A stretch of 64,000 nucleotides of DNA from Myxococcus fulvus (GTDB lineage Bacteria; Myxococcota; Myxococcia; Myxococcales; Myxococcaceae), in the NCBI RefSeq assembly GCF_900111765.1, contig NZ_FOIB01000003.1, positions 372,001-436,000 on the forward strand, written 5' to 3'. A program made the translations under genes and the position numbers. Every line of letters begins with the position of its first letter. The stretch's first letter is position 1. The notes beneath the pieces are model-generated. The model was not told the origin of the DNA, did no database searches, and saw nothing but the letters and a program-made list of their open reading frames with translations. Positions 61,803 to 64,000 of the stretch are shown here, piece by piece.

Positions 61803-62747
61803 ATGGCTCAGAATCGCAAGAAGAAGATTGGCCTCATCGGTGGCGGGCAGATCGGCGGCAACCTCGCGCTGCTGGCGGTGCAGAAGTCGCTCGGTGACGT
61901 GTTCCTGTACGACATCCCGGCGGCCGAAGGCCTGGTCAAGGGCAAGGCCCTGGACATCAACCAGCTCTCGGCGGTGGACGGTTATGACTGCCGCGTCACC
62001 GGCACCACGAACTGGGAGGATGTCGCTGGCTCGGACGTGATCATCATCACGGCCGGCATGCCCCGCAAGCCGGGCATGAGCCGCGAGGATCTGCTGGAGA
62101 TCAACCTCAAGATCATGAAGGACGTGGCGGGCAACATCAAGCAGCACGCCCCCAACGCCTTCGTCATCAACGTGGCGAACCCGCTGGACGCGATGGTGTT
62201 CGCGCTCCACAAGATCGCCGGCCTGCCGGACAACATGGTCGTGGGCATGGCGGGCGTGCTGGACACCAGCCGCTTCAAGTGCTTCGTGGCCGAGGCGCTG
62301 GGCTGCTCCATCCGTGACGTGGAGGCGCTGGTGCTCGGCGGCCACGGCGACGACATGGTGCCCCTGGTGCGTCACAGCACCGTGGGCGGCGTGCCCCTCA
62401 CGGAGCTCATCGCGAAGGACAAGCTGGACGCCATCGTCAAGCGCACCCGCGAGGGCGGCGCGGAGCTGGTCGGCCTGTACAAGACGGGCAGCGCCTACTT
62501 CGGTCCCGCGGCCTCCTCCATCGCCATGGCGGAGAGCTTCATCTTCGACCGCAAGCGCATCCTGCCGGGCGCGGCGCTGCTCAAGGGCCAGTACGGCATC
62601 AATGACTACTTCTTCGGGACCCCCGTGCAGATCGGCGCGGGCGGCATCGAGAAGGTCATCACCGTCGACCTGAACGCCGCCGAGAAGGCCGAGCTGGAGA
62701 AGTCCTTCCAGTCGGTCAAGAAGACGGTCGACTCCGTCAAGCTGTAG
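61803..62747 (+). CDS. mdh: Malate dehydrogenase
   Basis: A 314-aa product from the ATG at 61803 (GGAGAC upstream; a TTG at 61785 would add six residues). It has [16 protein letters not shown] (NAD), [17 protein letters not shown] (substrate-loop Arg), [11 protein letters not shown], and the catalytic His in [11 protein letters not shown]. It is of the lactate-dehydrogenase-like MDH class used by many delta-proteobacteria. Interconverts malate and oxaloacetate. Probably co-transcribed with icd. Confidence 0.96.
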   Translation: MAQNRKKKIGLIGGGQIGGNLALLAVQKSLGDVFLYDIPAAEGLVKGKALDINQLSAVDGYDCRVTGTTNWEDVAGSDVIIITAGMPRKPGMSREDLLEINLKIMKDVAGNIKQHAPNAFVINVANPLDAMVFALHKIAGLPDNMVVGMAGVLDTSRFKCFVAEALGCSIRDVEALVLGGHGDDMVPLVRHSTVGGVPLTELIAKDKLDAIVKRTREGGAELVGLYKTGSAYFGPAASSIAMAESFIFDRKRILPGAALLKGQYGINDYFFGTPVQIGAGGIEKVITVDLNAAEKAELEKSFQSVKKTVDSVKL

Positions 62748-62766
62748 GCCGTTCCAGTCCAGTGAG

Positions 62767-62790
62767 GCCCGTCGGGGATCCCCGGCGGGC
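62767..62790 (+). terminator. Terminator after mdh
   Basis: GCCCGTCGGGG (62767-62777) and CCCCGGCGGGC (62780-62790) form an 11-bp stem with one G-U pair and a tight loop, followed by TTCT, 20 bp past the stop. It separates icd-mdh from the next gene. Confidence 0.7.
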
Positions 62791-62969
62791 TTCTGGGCTG
62801 ATGCCGCGAATGACGCGGGCTTATCGAGTTCCTCGCCGCCGTTGCGGCGTGCTTCCAGCAAGTTAACTAGCCTGTAGAACTCGCACGGAGATGTCCGGAG
62901 CGTGGCGCGCCGGTAGTGGCGAGCCAGCTGACGGCAGGCGCCCTGGATCCGGCGGTCAAGGAGACGATG

Positions 62970-64000
62970 ATGGCAGCAGCAGCGCGGTTCACAGTGGTGG
63001 GCGGCGGTCTCGCCGGGCTGATGACGACGATCAAGCTCGCGGAGGCGGGCCACCAGGTGGATGTGCTCTCGCTCGTCCCGGTGAAGCGCTCTCACTCGGT
63101 CTGCGCGCAGGGAGGCATCAACGGCGCGGTGAACACCAAGGGAGAGGGCGACCACCCGGAGATCCATGTCAAGGACACGCTGCGCGGCGGCGACTTCCTG
63201 GCCGAGCAGATCTCCGTGAAGGGCATGTGCTACGCGGCCCCCGGCATCATCTACCTGCTGGACCGCATGGGCGTGACGTTCAACCGCACGCCGGAGGGCC
63301 TGCTGGACTTCCGCCGCTTCGGCGGCACGCTGCACCACCGCACGGCCTTCGCCGGCGCCACGACGGGACAGCAGCTGCTCTACGCGCTGGACGAGCAGGT
63401 CCGCCGCTACGAGGCCGAGGGCAAGGTCACCAAGTACGAGTACTGGGAGTGGCTGGGCACGGTGAAGGACGAGGGCGGCCGCTGCATCGGCAGCGTGGCC
63501 GTGGACCTGCGGACCATGGAGATCCGCACCTTCCCGGCGGAGGCCGTGTGCCTCGCCACGGGTGGCCCGGGCATCGTCTTCGGCCGCTCCACCAACTCCG
63601 TCATCAACACCGGCACCGCCGCGGGTCGCGCCTACATGGAGGGCGCCATCTACGCCAACGGCGAGTTCATCCAGGTGCACCCGACGTCGATTCCGGGCGA
63701 GGACAAGCTGCGCCTGATGAGCGAGTCGGTGCGCGGCGAGGGTGGTCGCGTCTGGGTGCCGCGCAAGAAGGGTGACCCGCGCGGGCCCCGGGACATCCCG
63801 GAGAGCGAGCGCTGGTACTTCCTCGAGGAGAAGTACCCCAAGTACAAGAACCTGGTCCCCCGCGACGTCGCCACGCGCGAGATCTTCATGGTCTGCCGCG
63901 ACCTGGGCCTGGGCATTGGCGGGCGCGACGGCGTGTACCTGGACGTCACGCACATCCCGGCCAAGACGCTCGACGCCAAGATCAAGGGCGTGATGGAGAT
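62970..64000 (+). CDS. sdhA: Succinate dehydrogenase/fumarate reductase flavoprotein subunit, 3' end cut by the window edge
   Basis: The first 343 codons and one further base, open to the right edge. FTVVGGGLAGLMTTIKLAEAG (FAD), SVCAQGGINGAVN (covalent-FAD region), HHRTAFAGATTGQQLL (dicarboxylate site), LATGGPG and the catalytic-type QVHPTSIPGE are visible. It is the Bacillus/epsilon-type flavoprotein. It oxidises succinate in complex II, or reduces fumarate, with menaquinone as partner. ATG at 62970 has AAGGAG six bases upstream; ATG 62967 and a GTG at 62916 are in frame. No cytochrome b gene fits in the 222 bp before it. Confidence 0.93.
   Translation, partial: MAAAARFTVVGGGLAGLMTTIKLAEAGHQVDVLSLVPVKRSHSVCAQGGINGAVNTKGEGDHPEIHVKDTLRGGDFLAEQISVKGMCYAAPGIIYLLDRMGVTFNRTPEGLLDFRRFGGTLHHRTAFAGATTGQQLLYALDEQVRRYEAEGKVTKYEYWEWLGTVKDEGGRCIGSVAVDLRTMEIRTFPAEAVCLATGGPGIVFGRSTNSVINTGTAAGRAYMEGAIYANGEFIQVHPTSIPGEDKLRLMSESVRGEGGRVWVPRKKGDPRGPRDIPESERWYFLEEKYPKYKNLVPRDVATREIFMVCRDLGLGIGGRDGVYLDVTHIPAKTLDAKIKGVME

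Overview
The window reads as part of a myxobacterial chromosome, most likely Cystobacterineae (Myxococcus, Corallococcus or Pyxidicoccus type). The grounds are the very high GC content, strong G/C bias at third codon positions, many lipoproteins with Cys-rich, kelch or Ca-loop architecture, an SBBP-repeat surface protein, long open frames antisense to real genes, and tightly overlapping operons. This placement is inferred from gene style. No rRNA or species marker is present.

Layout. (1) 1-10.7 kb is accessory: a truncated SBBP-repeat protein, tRNA-Arg(CCT), small lipoproteins, a trichodiene-synthase-like class I terpene synthase, a METTL25-like methyltransferase, a Rox/PheA-type FAD monooxygenase, membrane proteins and lipoproteins, and an M91-like (NleD/HopH1/XopG) HExxH metalloprotease. 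(2) 10.7-20.6 kb: a kelch lipoprotein, a CCA/poly(A) nucleotidyltransferase, a degenerate repeat tract, mnmA, a lipoprotein, an HU-like protein, a SPOR protein, a cupin, a Ca-loop lipoprotein, and an RHH protein with two nucleotide-sugar enzymes (UXS and GalE types). (3) 20.8-34 kb: lepA with two tandem signal peptidases, pyrB-pyrC-carA plus an unknown gene, pyk, an exported bifunctional-nuclease-family protein, an acidic-tailed zinc ribbon and an acyl-CoA synthetase. (4) 34-50 kb is the most ordered part: gltA, then an aro operon (aroF-menG-aroK-aroDE-aroC-aroB-aroA) transcribed leftward and a men operon (menF-D-H-A-C-E) transcribed rightward from a shared 104-bp divergent region. (5) 50-60 kb: two tandem DUF6311-type membrane proteins, a 70-aa gene, an MhpA-type hydroxylase, a heme-oxygenase-fold diiron-type protein in an operon with a multidomain PilZ protein, and a histidine-kinase-like ATPase remnant. 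(6) 60.4-64 kb holds TCA genes: icd, mdh and the start of the succinate dehydrogenase/fumarate reductase flavoprotein gene.

How the genes work together. Region 4 carries DAHP synthase, dehydroquinate synthase, dehydroquinase/shikimate dehydrogenase, shikimate kinase, EPSP synthase and chorismate synthase, followed by isochorismate to demethylmenaquinone and the final methylation. Almost the whole route from erythrose-4-phosphate and PEP to menaquinone is therefore in one locus; no MenB (DHNA-CoA synthase) or DHNA-CoA thioesterase gene is visible here. The TCA enzymes at 34 and 60-64 kb and pyk supply and use the same central intermediates. The most novel-looking material is the small terpene/methyltransferase/monooxygenase group, the M91-like protease, the repeat-bearing insertion in MenE, and the PilZ/diiron-type operon.
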